From the NCBI RefSeq assembly GCF_000346465.2, contig NC_034009.1:28106561-28170560 (forward strand): a stretch of DNA of 64,000 bases, in the 5' to 3' direction. This stretch comes from Prunus persica. Lineage: Eukaryota > Streptophyta > Magnoliopsida > Rosales > Rosaceae. Made by a program: the position numbers and the translations under genes. The first letter of the stretch is position 1. The number at the start of each line of letters is the position of its first letter. Below are positions 9,344 through 20,166 of the stretch, piece after piece. The notes under the pieces were generated by a model that was given only the letters and a program-made list of their open reading frames with translations, ran no database searches and had not been told where the DNA came from.

Positions 9344-12300
9344 ATGAAGAAATCTTATGGCGGTATTGTGGCTGCAAGTTTGTTCATGCTGCTAGTTTTG
9401 AGATATGGCATCCTAAACTACCCCACTGGGGATAGTTTCTTGACCAATGCACTCTACACCAATACTAGTAATCCTCTTGAATGGTTAAATACTGTTCCAC
9501 CTGCAGTTCAGAATCCAGAGAATGCTTCTCAAGTGATTTCTGCTGAGATTATAGTCTTTAGCCTCTTTGCTCAGAGGAATGTATCCAATGAGGAACAGCA
9601 AACTTTGCAGACATGGAACCTTTTGAAACACCTTATCAATCAAGCTCAGGGTTTGCCCCATGCGGTGGATGCTATAAAGGAAGCTGGAGGTGCATGGAAT
9701 AGCCTTATGGCCTCAGTTGAAGAACAAAGACTTGTTTATACAAATGAAAGTTCACCTGGGAAAGCAAAAGAGAAGCAGTGTCCTTATTTTCTCAATAAAA
9801 TGAATGGCACAGGAATTGATAATAATGTTCATAAGTTGCGGGTTCCTTGTGGCCTGACTCAAGGTTCTTCAATTACAGTTATTGGCGTTCCAAATGGACT
9901 TGTTGGGAATTTTCGGATTGAGTTGACAGGGGAGCCTCTTCCAGGGGAGCCTGATCCACCCGTTATATTGCATTACAATGTGAGGCTAAATGGTGATAAG
10001 CTAACCGAGGACCCTGTAATTGTCCAGAACACCTGGACTGTTGCTCATGATTGGGGTGAAGAGGAGCGTTGCCCATCCCCAACACCTGAAAAGAACAATA
10101 AAGGTTAAATTTCCTGCCTCATTTTTCTATTAGTCAGCTATGGCAAAAAGTTTAGTACATCGCTTCGTCTTTTGACATATTAAGTTGATAGTGGAATTGC
10201 AGTTTCAATTTTATGAAACAATTTGACATATAAATCAAGTTTGACCTTTTCCTTTAGCCCATTCTTCCATTTTTCATCAGGGTGTGCATCCATCAGATAA
10301 AAACTGTTTTCTTTATAAGTAATGCATATTAAGTTCAACCCTATTAAATAGATATTAGTACTTTGTTAGTTGCATAACCCAATTCAGACAGTCAGTGTTT
10401 CTGCAATACACTGTGGTGCAGTTATTAGTGACACTGAGAGCTATATGTGTATATATTTTTAACATCTGGGTCATAGCATGCTAAACTGTCTTTGTAATTT
10501 TTACTAAAGACTGAATATAATGTTTTAATGTGAAATCATGTTCAATGACTAGTTTCTGTCCAGTTCTATAAGGCCTATTTATATTTACTCTTTCTCTGTA
10601 TTAAAAGTGTCAATGGTTGCATGTGCCAGTGGATGAGTTGGACCAGTGCAACAAGATAGTCGGAAAAACTGAAGAGCAGAGGATACGCTCCAACGTTTCA
10701 AGGCAGTCTTCAACTGTGCAAGACGGATCAAAGTCCAGAAGATACTTTCCATTTAAGCAAGGTTATCCATTTGTTGCTACACTTAGAGTGGGTTCAGAAG
10801 GAATCCAAATGACCGTTGATGGGAAGCATCTAACATCTTTTGCATTCCGTGAGGTAAGTTCTTCAATTTTAATTTTTCCTGTTGCATTTGAAAGATAAGC
10901 ACTTGTCTCTTTGAATTCATATGCTGTTTTCCTGGTTTTGTTCAGACTTTGGAGCCATGGCTTGTTAGTGAATTAAGGATATCTGGAGACTTGAAACTAA
11001 TTTCTGTCCTAGCCAGCGGTTTACCCTCATCAGAGGATTCGGAGCACATAATTAATTTAGAAGAACTCAAATCTGCTCCTCTCTCTCCTCACAGACGATT
11101 GGATCTCTTTATTGGTGTTTTCTCTACCGCAAACAATTTTAAACGAAGAATGGCTGTTCGAAGAACATGGATGCAGTATGCTGCTGTGCGATCAGGGGCA
11201 GTTTCAGTGCGCTTTTTTGTTGGTTTGGTGAGCTAAAGTCTTGTTCTTTGTTAAAGTATTGACAAAAATCAGCCATGTAAGATTGCATGGACAATTTTCA
11301 GTGGACCCAAAATGATCTTCTTTTAAAGGAAGGTCCTGATGATGGACAGAGTCCTGATTCTTTTCATACCAATCCACATCTTAGTTCCAGATTTATCATT
11401 TATTTTTCTATCATTAGGCATGGTAAGCATTAAAATGCAAATTTATGCTCTGTTTTTTCACCCAAAAAATGTCAGTTTATTACTTCTTTCTGTTTCTTTT
11501 GAGCCTGTTGTTAAATTATTCATCTAGTTTGAAACGTATTGCAGCACAAGAACCAAATAGTGAATGAAGAACTCTGGAACGAGGCACAAACCTATGGAGA
11601 CATACAGCTGATGCCTTTTGTTGATTACTATGGCCTCATTACCTGGAAAACTTTGGCCATCTGCATCTTTGGGGTAAAAATCTTACTTTTCCTTGAACAT
11701 GGGAATATCTGTTTTCTTGTTCTCATTGATTTAATCTCTTCAACAGACAGAGGTTGTTTCAGCAAAGTTTGTCATGAAGACGGATGACGATGCATTTGTC
11801 CGTGTGGATGAAGTGCTAGCTTCCTTAAACAGGATCAAGGTGACTCGTGGGCTGCTTTATGGCCTCATTAACTCAGATTCCCGACCTCATCGAAATCCAG
11901 ATAGCAAGTGGTATATCAGCCCTGAGGTAATTTCTTTTGTTGATCCTATTTAAATATGAATGTATTCCTTCTGCATATCATACCATGCAAGCTGTGATTT
12001 TCTATTGGTTATCGAAAAGAAAGTATCTACTTCTCACATAACTTTCTCCATTCATCGGCCGCTTTAATTTAGGAATGGCCCGAACAGACCTACCCGCCAT
12101 GGGCACACGGTCCTGGTTATGTGGTATCAAATGACATAGCAAAGGCAGTTTCGGCACGGTATAAGAAAGGCAGTTTAAAGGTAAGAAACAAACTACATTT
12201 TTAAACAATATAAAGAAAAGCGTGAAATGAGATGACAGAATGATTTCTTTATTTGACCATCTGAAAGTAAAAACACTGCTTTGTCATATCAGATGTTCAA

Positions 12301-12508
12301 GCTAGAAGATGTGGCGATGGGCATCTGGATTGCAGATATGAAAAAGGAGGGTCTGAATGTACAGTATGTGAAGGAAGAGAAAGTCTATAACGAAGGGTGC
12401 AAGGATGGCTATGTCGTTGCGCATTACCAAGGTCCGAGGGAGATGCTTTGCCTGTGGCAGAAAATTCAAGAAGGCCAAGTTGCTAAATGTTGTGGGGGCG
12501 ATAGGTAG
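9344..12508 (+). CDS. GALT1: Beta-1,3-galactosyltransferase, GALT1/B3GALT15 type, 632 aa
   Basis: Golgi type II membrane enzyme (CAZy GT31) with a galectin-like domain. Seven coding exons: 9344..10103, 10630..10853, 10946..11227, 11545..11673, 11747..11926, 12073..12180, 12293..12508; total 632 aa, close to the ~640 aa of Arabidopsis GALT1. A short cytosolic tail precedes a membrane anchor (residues 7-24). The galectin-type sugar-binding domain spans about 180-385 (LRVPCGLTQGSSITVIGVP; FPFKQGYPFVATLRVG). The GT31 domain follows (RRMAVRRTWMQY; Mn-binding MKTDDDAF with the Asp triplet at ~478-480; EDVAMGIW at ~566). In Arabidopsis this type adds beta-1,3-galactose to N-glycans, the first step to the Lewis-a epitope. 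Match to GALT1 rests on remembered alignment along the whole length; the AGP-type GALT2-6 paralogues are the alternative. No defects seen. Confidence 0.93.
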
Positions 12509-12899
12509 ACAAAATTAGATTATCCATTGGAAACCTTTTATAGCTTCATTAGCCTCCATCGAAGCTGAAGAGAGAAATCTTGGCAACCTTATCTTTTTGC
12601 AGAGAGTAGTTGACGGTGTTGACCAAGATTGACCAAGGCGCTAACTAAAGAGGAGATATATTTTAGTGACTAGCCGACCACCATTGCTGTATATTTTAGT
12701 GATATTACATAGTGTGATGCCATAGGATATGTAGTGTTGAAATTTTGCGCGTTAGGATGCAAAAAAACTTACATGTAACAGGGATAATACTATTTTGCTA
12801 CCCCGGCCAATAACAAAATGACTCATGAAAAAGTTATCCTACGTGTTATTGTGTTATTGGCCAGGATAACAAAAAGTGCAATCCTGAGTTTCCTTAGGA

Positions 12900-12940
<41 letters not shown>

Positions 12941-13134
12941 AGAAATGTGTTGAAATGTATAGAATCTGCACGCAGTTAGCATGATTTACCTATCCTAATC
13001 TTTTTCTCACTCTTGGATCTTGCCCTTCTCATTTAACGAAAAAAATAAAAATAGAAAAAGGGCAAAATAGATATTGCAAAAGAACAATTCAATTCCATGT
13101 ATCATCAACAAGAGTTCACATAGCAGATGCAGAT
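12509..13134. other. 3' flanks of two convergent genes, with a small foldback and a (GA)n tract
   Basis: Holds the 3' UTR of the galactosyltransferase and, on the other strand, that of the ribosomal protein gene. An imperfect inverted repeat at about 12790-12872 (CCCGGCCAATAACAAAATG versus the reverse complement of CACAATAACAC...GGCCAGG) can form a hairpin. A pure GA tract runs 12905-12937. Confidence 0.55.
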
Positions 13135-14054
13135 CTATCTTGGCAAGAACCCATGTTCAGAAATTGCAATCTCAAATGCCTGAATCCTTTCCCCGGTGGC
13201 AAAACCATTGCGATCGTAAGATGATAATTCATGTATGTTGAGATCGTGGCACGCCTTGATGAGCTCCTCGCCGACGCGTTTAGCAGCTTCCTATCAGATG
13301 TCATAGCAGAATGAAGTTTAGAGAATTTGCGTTACTATCATCAAATGTGATTCTCTAAATTGACAGTGGCTGGCTGAGAGATCTTTCTTACACAAGCTTG
13401 GGGTGCACTTACACTGGTACTACAAGGCGAATTTTGACGCACAGATTTTTGCAGAGTGCTTCCATAGAACAAACAGTTCTTGTTTTGATCATCTACCAGC
13501 ATAGCATACAACTGTTTACCTGAACAGAATACTGAAAGCCGTGGTCTTTTAGGCGTGCCATTATACTGATCAAGAAGTTGAAAACCATGATTTAGCGGAT
13601 TAGAAACAAAATGAGCCCTAAGAAACACACTTAACTCAAGCATCACGTAGCACATTTTTCATCAAATGCAGGGAGGACGATATACCTTCTTTTGCGTTCT
13701 TCTGTTTCGAATTTTCGCACTTTCTGTTCGGGCATTCCCCCTTGCTCTCATTACCAACGGCATCACGGAGAAATCTACATGAATCACAGAATTTGCCAGT
13801 AAACCCATAATGCAAATTTGCATGCACCAGTGATATAGCTTTTCCTTATCTTTTTAGCATTGGACAAAAACACAGAACCATTGAGAAGGGTTTATATCTT
13901 TTGAAGAAAATAATAATAATCTAGTGTAAGTTGGCTTTGACTTACTTATTCTAGTCTGCATGGGTTGTTGAAAGCTGGAAGTTGCTGAACGAATCCCGAA
14001 AAGAGCAGAAGCCGAAAATTGCAGAGCAGCAACATTCCCAAGAGCCATACTCAT
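13135..14054 (-). CDS. Organellar ribosomal protein uL18 (L18p/L5e family), 168 aa
   Basis: Four exons read on the minus strand: 14054..13946, 13774..13686, 13565..13413, 13290..13135; phases agree and give 168 residues. The first exon encodes an N-terminal extension rich in Ala, Ser, Gln and Arg with no acidic residues, like a plastid or mitochondrial transit peptide. The body has uL18 hallmarks: basic N-terminal helix (ESAKIRNRRTQKK), RPRLSVFCSGKQLYAMLVDD (the RLSV and DD strand pairs), then EAAKRVGEELIKAC and the closing FDR-like segment YDRNGFATGERIQAF. It would bind 5S rRNA in the large subunit. ATG choice: the first in-frame ATG (MSMALG). It lies tail-to-tail with GALT1 and head-to-head with the RING gene. 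No piece exceeds 52 codons, so single-frame searches would miss it. Plastid versus mitochondrion cannot be decided here. Confidence 0.85.
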
Positions 14055-15031
14055 ACACAAGTAGTTCTTTAACTGTTTGACTTGCTGAAAGTGAACAATG
14101 CACTATGCCACTTCGGGGTCCGAAACATCAAAACACACGCTGGAAATATTGAAAAACGCAAAACAAAGCCGTTCAGGAATTTCATCAAACACTTTGTGTG
14201 CAGTCCTTTCAGAAAGTTCAAATTGTAAACATCCTTGCATCAGCCGATTCAGCCATGACCCATCAATGGAGAAGAGACAGGCTTTCGCTCTGGCGGCTCT
14301 CTGGATTGTTGAAATTATATCTTCACCCTTTGAACTTTTTTTTATTGGACGCCCTTTGAACTCTGGAAGGGTGAAGATAGACATGAATGCGTCTTGTATG
14401 AAAATTCGCAATCTTTTCATTTTTTACGTTTCAATAAAAAATGTTTTTTTTCTCCAAATTGTGACGTGTCATTCGTCCCTAATTCCACGTCACTGTAAAT
14501 ACTTGATAAAAATACATATCCACGTGTTATTAGGAATCCCGCGGTTTCTAAAATAATCACAAATAAAATTCCAGATATTTCTTTGGGAGACTTTGGAAAA
14601 GCCCAAAGGAGAGAGAAAATTTTTAAAAGAAGTAAAAATGGACAAAATTGCCCTTATTTATTTGTTGCTTTCTTAAGAAATCCTTTACATTTGCATGTCT
14701 TTAGTTTGAAAGTTGAGAGGTTATTCTGTCTTTTTTCAAAAAGCTTTGGCTTTTTCCAAAAGTGAAAGTTTTTTTATGGGTAAAACTTAAATTTACTTAT
14801 TTCTTTTGTCCGGAAGTTCCAGATCTTTCTACAACCTTCTTCCTCACAGTTCTTCCCCTCTTAAAACCTGACCAGTCCCAAAGCCGAAGCCCTATTCTTT
14901 CTCTCTCTCTCTCTCTTTTTTTGTTTATTATTTAAATTCTTTGTGATTCTTTAACTTCCCCAAATCTCTCTCTGATTCTCCTGAAAATTCTCTCTTTCTT
15001 TGTTCTTGATCACAAATTAGCAGAAAGTACC
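14055..15031. promoter_or_regulatory. Shared intergenic region between divergent uL18 and RING genes
   Basis: About 980 bp between two divergent start codons. The RING side ends in a CT-rich leader (CTTTCTCTCTCTCTCTC near 14897-14915). A 105-codon minus-strand frame at 14420-14103 contains a PPR-like VFDEIPER string but has no other support and is not called as a gene. Confidence 0.5.
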
Positions 15032-15712
15032 ATGGCTTCTGAAGCAGAGGCGTCTGAGATTGCTTCGTTTTTTGAAAGGATTGTGAGGGAGAGAGACCTG
15101 TCTCTGTTCGTGCCCTTCATCTTGGGCCTGGCAAGCGCCACCCCGAGAACTGACCCGGAAAACCCAGATCACGACAACCCAGATCAAGAAAACCCTGGAA
15201 GGCCGACCCCGCATGAAAGACTCATCTTCATCAACCCTTTCGCTCAGACTATGATGGTGGTCGAAGGCGATTCTCTGCAAGAGTTGGGTATGAAGGATGG
15301 CCAGCCACCGGCCTCGAAAGCCTCCATTGATGCCATGCCCTGTGTAAAGATTGTTGAAGGTGATGGTGGGTCCGAGTGTGTGATCTGCTTGGAGCAGTTT
15401 GAGATTGATGGTGTGGCCAAAGAGATGCCTTGCAAGCATAGGTTTCACGGTGGTTGTATAGAGAAGTGGTTGAAGATTCATGGGTCTTGCCCAGTTTGTC
15501 GGTATAACATGCCTGTTGATGAGGAAGAGCCGGGGAAGAAGATAGATGGCGCGGACAGAGAGAGGAGGGTCGAGGGAGAGATTAGGGTTAGCTTTTATGT
15601 CCAAGAGAGCACGAGAGCAAGTGAGGATTCTGAGCAAACACCTTCAGGTGATTTTAATGCCAGTGATTCCTCTTCAAGCCCAGCAGCTGATCACGATGAT
15701 ATGCAGAGTTAG
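15032..15712 (+). CDS. MPSR1: RING-H2 E3 ubiquitin ligase, MPSR1-like, 226 aa
   Basis: Intronless, 226 aa. The start ATG sits in an ACCATGG context. The RING-H2 domain is at about residues 116-156 with all eight ligands in the C3H2C3 order: CVICLEQF, then CKHRFHGGCIEKW, then CPVC. An N-terminal helical part (MASEAEASEIASFFERIV) and a Pro/Asp/Asn-rich linker (residues ~38-60) precede it, and an acidic, Ser-rich tail follows. It would transfer ubiquitin from an E2 to substrates in the cytosol. Arabidopsis MPSR1 (At1g26800) senses misfolded proteins under proteotoxic stress; assignment to it rests on domain layout and on the position next to GALT1, also its neighbour in Arabidopsis as I recall. 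Other short RING-H2 ligases (RING1-like) are the alternative. Confidence 0.88.
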   Translation: MASEAEASEIASFFERIVRERDLSLFVPFILGLASATPRTDPENPDHDNPDQENPGRPTPHERLIFINPFAQTMMVVEGDSLQELGMKDGQPPASKASIDAMPCVKIVEGDGGSECVICLEQFEIDGVAKEMPCKHRFHGGCIEKWLKIHGSCPVCRYNMPVDEEEPGKKIDGADRERRVEGEIRVSFYVQESTRASEDSEQTPSGDFNASDSSSSPAADHDDMQS

Positions 15713-16107
15713 AAAACAAAAAATTTAAGATTTATTCTGTTCTTACATATTTGTAGAAAGGAACTAGGAAGTGATTTGTACAGGCTCGGAGCTTTAAGTT
15801 TCATCCGGTGAAATTGTATTTCAAATTTCTTTTGCCTCCTTTTTCAACTTTTATCATGATACGATGGTAAGGAGGAATATCAAAGTGAGTTGATGATGCA
15901 CAGATCTAAATGCTATGCAGAATTTCGAATTTGGAGTTGATCGTATTCACACAATTCTTTATTTTTTCAAAAAGGGTTATTTTTTCTGTTGTTTTGAGTG
16001 AATTTCAATCCAAAAAAAAAAACTGAAACTTTTTATTCAAATATGTACATGGTAATTGGCTAATACAAGTTGATGAAAGTCTGGGATATGATGGGTTTTA
16101 AGCATAA
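15713..16107. other. Convergent 3' flanks
   Basis: 3' UTR of the RING gene and, on the other strand, of the GMC oxidoreductase gene. An A run lies near 16012-16021. Nothing else seen. Confidence 0.6.
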
Positions 16108-17828
16108 TTAATTTCTATCTTCAAGAATCTTGATCCCTTGGTACCTTCCAAGCATCAACAGGGTGGCCATTGGATTTGTGCCTGGTGATTCCAGGAAGGT
16201 TGATCCATCAACTACTCTTAACCCCTTCACACCATATACCCTGTAATCTTTGTCAACAACTGACCCCACAGAGCAACCACCATGATAGTGGTAGAAGGTC
16301 CTCACATTCTTCTTGCACAATTTTCTTAGCTCATCTTCAGTGGACATCAACTCATTTTTGCGTTCCAACCCCAGGAAGAAAGCAATTGATTCAGACCTTA
16401 CAACTCGCTCAAGCAACTGCCCTAGCTTTACGCATCTTGCCCAATCCTTTTCCTTTGCTAGATAGTTAAAAGTCACTGATGGGTTTTCTCTGGGGTCTGT
16501 GCTGTTCAGTTCTAGCTTTCCTTCTGATTCTGGAAACGCAAGTTTGGCAGCAATTGGCATTACTGTTGCATTGAGGCTAATAGGTAAAATTCCTGCCTCA
16601 ATTATGATTTTGAAGTGATCTGCTATGCCGACAACTTTTGGAGGTTCTGGTGGGAAATTTTTGGGCTTAGAGTCAGCTAAGAGTGCAATGCCAGGATTGT
16701 CTTTCATTCCTTTTCCAACCCCCTTTAAGTCGGCTGCTAGTTGGATATTGAACTTCTTTATATGTTTCTGAGGGCCAATGCCACTTAACAATAAAATCTG
16801 AGGGCTGCCTAAGGCCCCTGCTGCTAGTATCACATCACCCCATGAACATGAGTTCTCTGGCTGGTTGAGGTAAGCATCGTAAGTTTGGCTCGAATTGCCG
16901 TCGCTCTTGATGAATCTTATGCCTCTAGCTATTGTCTCATTTCTGTTACCTGCAAAACCATTTAGGAATTCAACCATATAAAGGCTTTTTATCAGTAAAG
17001 AACTAGCACCAGTTTCATGCTTTACCTTTTTCACGAAAGATGACATTCTTCACAGTTGCATTTAAAAGAACTGTGATGTTGTTTGGATTCCCTGCCTCTA
17101 GAAGATCAGCTGACGTGTGTCTTCGTCCCCATTCATCAAATACACTCCCACCAACCTTTGTTCCCTCAATATGCTCCAAACTAAAACCATTATATGGGAA
17201 AATTCCTGCTTCAAGAAAGCTAAACTCAGCAACATACTGCCATGGGGTCAATTCAGGTTTAAAGACAATTCTCGACTCCACCCATTGATAAGCACCCATT
17301 ACCGCCTCCTTATCCCACCCAACTTTTTGGACAAAATCCTCACTTGCTCTACTATAAAACCCACCATTTATAGCAGATGATCCTCCTAGAACTCTTCCTC
17401 TGAGATTGGGAACACCGTCATTGGAGATAAAGCTCTGTGCAACTGATGTATATTTATCAGTTTGAAGCAATGAGAGCCCATAGTTCTTTGTTTCCAACAC
17501 CAAGGGATTTCCATATGGTGAGCTACCTCGTTCCACCAAGAGCACTGAGAATTTCTCAGAGAGGGTTGCAGCTAGGGGACAGCCAGCGGTGCCTCCTCCA
17601 ACGACAATGTAATCGAAGGACTTGCCTGAGAGGTCATTGACATCTGAAGTCATATGGGGAAGCGTTCGTCCTACAATCACAATTAGCAAAGCAGGATATC
17701 AATGCAGAACTTCTAAATGAGATATTTGCTAAAAATAAACCGGGTAATGGTAGTAGCATACCTTGAAGCCATGAGGAACATAAAGCCAAGTCAACAAATA
17801 GGAGGAGCAGATAAAATGAAAAGCCCAT
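16108..17828 (-). CDS. Secreted GMC oxidoreductase, HOTHEAD / mandelonitrile-lyase-like, 517 aa
   Basis: Three exons on the minus strand: 17828..17762, 17670..17026, 16949..16108; 517 aa. Exon 1 encodes a signal peptide (MGFSFYLLLLFVDLALCSSW). The FAD-binding GxGxxG motif is VVGGGTAGC (Gly at ~47, 49, 52). Both GMC signatures are present: RGRVLGGSSAINGGFYSRAS and AAGALGSPQILLLSGIGP. The C-terminal active-site region keeps HYHGG (His ~458, 460) and SPGTNPMATLLMLGRY (Asn ~496). Family roles include omega-hydroxy fatty acid oxidation for cutin (HOTHEAD) and cyanohydrin cleavage (mandelonitrile lyase); which applies cannot be told, though exon 2 resembles the Arabidopsis (R)-mandelonitrile-lyase-like protein. 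It is somewhat shorter than usual (~540-590 aa), the difference lying in the middle of exon 3 before KLELNSTDPRENP. No stop or frameshift seen. Confidence 0.87.
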
Positions 17829-18396
17829 TACCAAGAATAGTTTGTTGTAGTAGGAGTTCCAGGCTTGATGCTTCCATATAACTGTGGATTAAGGAGAGGC
17901 AGGCATAGTTTATTTCCGTAGGGGGTGGGACAGACAATTATAGAGTTAGTTGGTGCTAGTAGCATATTATTATAATTGATTGATTTCCTCTGCATTCATT
18001 AGATAACATGCGCATGGCTTAGCTAGTAATCCATCCTTTTTTATTGTTGGGCGTCTAATGATTTTGTTTCTATCATGATTTCTCTCGCCCTTCACTGGTT
18101 TTTCCTTTAGAATGTGTAGTGGAAAATTGTATCTAAATAATGCCCTGCCTGCCCTTGACAAACATAGAAAATACATTTCAAGAACGCTCTGATGTTATTG
18201 ATTGACATGATTATATCAAGTCATGCGACATGTAGCTATAAAGTAGGTATCATATATCTACAAAACATTCTATACGTTCTAAAGTGTCTTATGACCCAAA
18301 AAGCGAGTTTGTTAAGTTTAATTTAGGAACTTCATGATCAGACAGGAGCAGTGAGCAGTTTCTGGGTTGGCATTCAACACGCGTTCATGTACGCAC

Positions 18397-18444
<48 letters not shown>

Positions 18445-18620
18445 TATCCACACAATATATTATACCTTCTTTTGATATGAATATACTTTCAAAAGTCCTT
18501 GGAGGTCCATACATATAACAATGTACATAGTATATAAACAAAAGATTAGCACTTAATGGGAATTAAGTTTGCTCCATAGACTACATATAACTAAACCCAG
18601 ATGGTTTCAAACTTGAGGTC
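17829..18620. repeat. Intergenic with a 44-bp (GA)n tract
   Basis: Upstream region of the GMC gene and 3' side of the MYB-CC gene, both on minus. A pure GA microsatellite occupies 18399-18442. No gene is supported. Confidence 0.6.
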
Positions 18621-20166
18621 TTAAATTCCCTTGCAATTCAAGTCTATTACTTTTGGACCAGAATCAATGTCATTCTGATATTTTCTGTTCAGATCAATTG
18701 TGTCCAATAATCCAGACTTTCTCAGATGCTGGCCACTTTTGTCCCTTTGTGTTGGTGTCCTTTTAGAAATTGGTTGCTCAACACAGATACCATCAGAAAT
18801 GGGACTGCTGCTTCTCTTCCTCCCAATAACATGACTGTTTGTAACATTATTCCATGGCTTATTTTCTGGGTGGATGTCCATCAATGGTAGCTCCACACAG
18901 GTTGTATTAGACTTTTCAGGATCACCACCATGCTTATGCATTGGTTGCTTCTCTTCCTTCCTTCCTGAACTTTCAGAAGATGTCAAGGAACTTTCCATGG
19001 AGCCTCTCATTTGTTTCCTCTCTACGTATTTTAGGCTTGAAGTTCCTGTTTCAGTTAATTCTGAGAATGAAGAACTGGGACATCCATTGTTAACCATTGA
19101 GACTAACTGAGTGAGTTCAGCCTTTGCTAGTTCTACTCCCACTGAAGAAGAACCATACCCAGAAAGAGTTTCTTGTGCTTTCTTTAATACTGTTTGTAAA
19201 TACTTCCCTTGAGCTTCAATTCTTAGCTGAAGATGTCTCTGCACCTGAAAACAGAACTCGGGGTTTGTTGGCATGCATTGGTAGTTTTTAAATCTGTTTA
19301 TGAATTGAGGATGGGTTTATGTTGGTTTATCGGTTTTACCTCAATTTGTTCATGAAGTTTCCTCTGCACTTCCATTTGCAATTGGAGAGACTCGGCTATC
19401 TGCAAGCTTCTGATAAACATAACAACACTTAATCAATAGGAGTTCTCTGTGTTGTCATTTCCATCTAAATTCATCAAAGAGATGGGATCTATTTTCTAAC
19501 TATATTACTCATTAATCTGACAGTGAGTTTCATCACTGATATCCGTGTCGAAATGATCATCACTGCTCTGAATCTCTTTGTAATCTGCATCAGGGAGGAC
19601 AATCAATATTAACATTTCAAGAAGATGAAGAAAAAAAAAGAAGAGTAAAGATGATGATCCTTTATAGTTTTTATAATCTAATGAAGCATTGGAGTCACCT
19701 TCTTGCTTAATGTCAGTGCAGTTTTCTGACTGTTGGCTTTTCCCTAGCCTGTATTTCTGCACAAGAAAACAAAACAGTTTTACAGTTATGCTTTTCCATA
19801 ATGGTCTGAAAAAAGACTGGATGTGATCAACCAAGAAAAGGGAGAAATATGCCTGTAAGTGGCTCTTTAGGTGGTACAGAGTGAGTCCATGAATTCCCAT
19901 CACCCTCATCAAACTCTTTGGTGTGGCCTCTGCCCATATGTGAAACAAAGACATTAGAACTTTGTATAGAAACAGAAAGAAACTAAAAAGGGATTTGAAG
20001 AAGAATATCAATCAAGCTTATATACTCAACTGTCTGCCCCTCCAAGCTGAGTGACTGCTTCAACAAATCTTTGATGAAGTTCTGGAGTCCATTTTAGCCT
20101 GGGCTTTGCATCAGTGGACAAAACCAAATTCATATTCTGATTTTGCATATTCTGCAGCAGACCCAT
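18621..20166 (-). CDS. MYB-CC (GARP) transcription factor, PHL-type, 346 aa
   Basis: Six exons on the minus strand: 20166..20031, 19929..19853, 19756..19699, 19584..19509, 19409..19340, 19244..18621; phases agree to give 346 aa. Start chosen at MGLLQNMQ, just before the domain; an upstream open stretch has no second conserved motif. The GARP/MYB DNA-binding domain is at ~21-78 (KPRLKWTPELHQRFVEAV; ATPKSLMRVMGIHGLTLYHL; KSHLQ|KYRLGK). The coiled-coil MYB-CC motif LHEQIE|VQRHLQLRIEAQG is at ~134-153. The tail has two DLN repressor-like strings near the end (TIDLN, VIDLNC). Relatives (PHR1/PHL) bind P1BS sites in phosphate signalling; by position it resembles PHL8. Intron 2 appears to begin GC, not GT (donor CAG|GCATAT at 19852-19851). 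Exon 3 might extend further if its GTGACT donor is not used. Confidence 0.88.

Noticed and set aside
15017..15637. 206-codon minus-strand frame over the RING gene
   Set aside because: Shadow of the RING-H2 coding sequence; no motif of its own.
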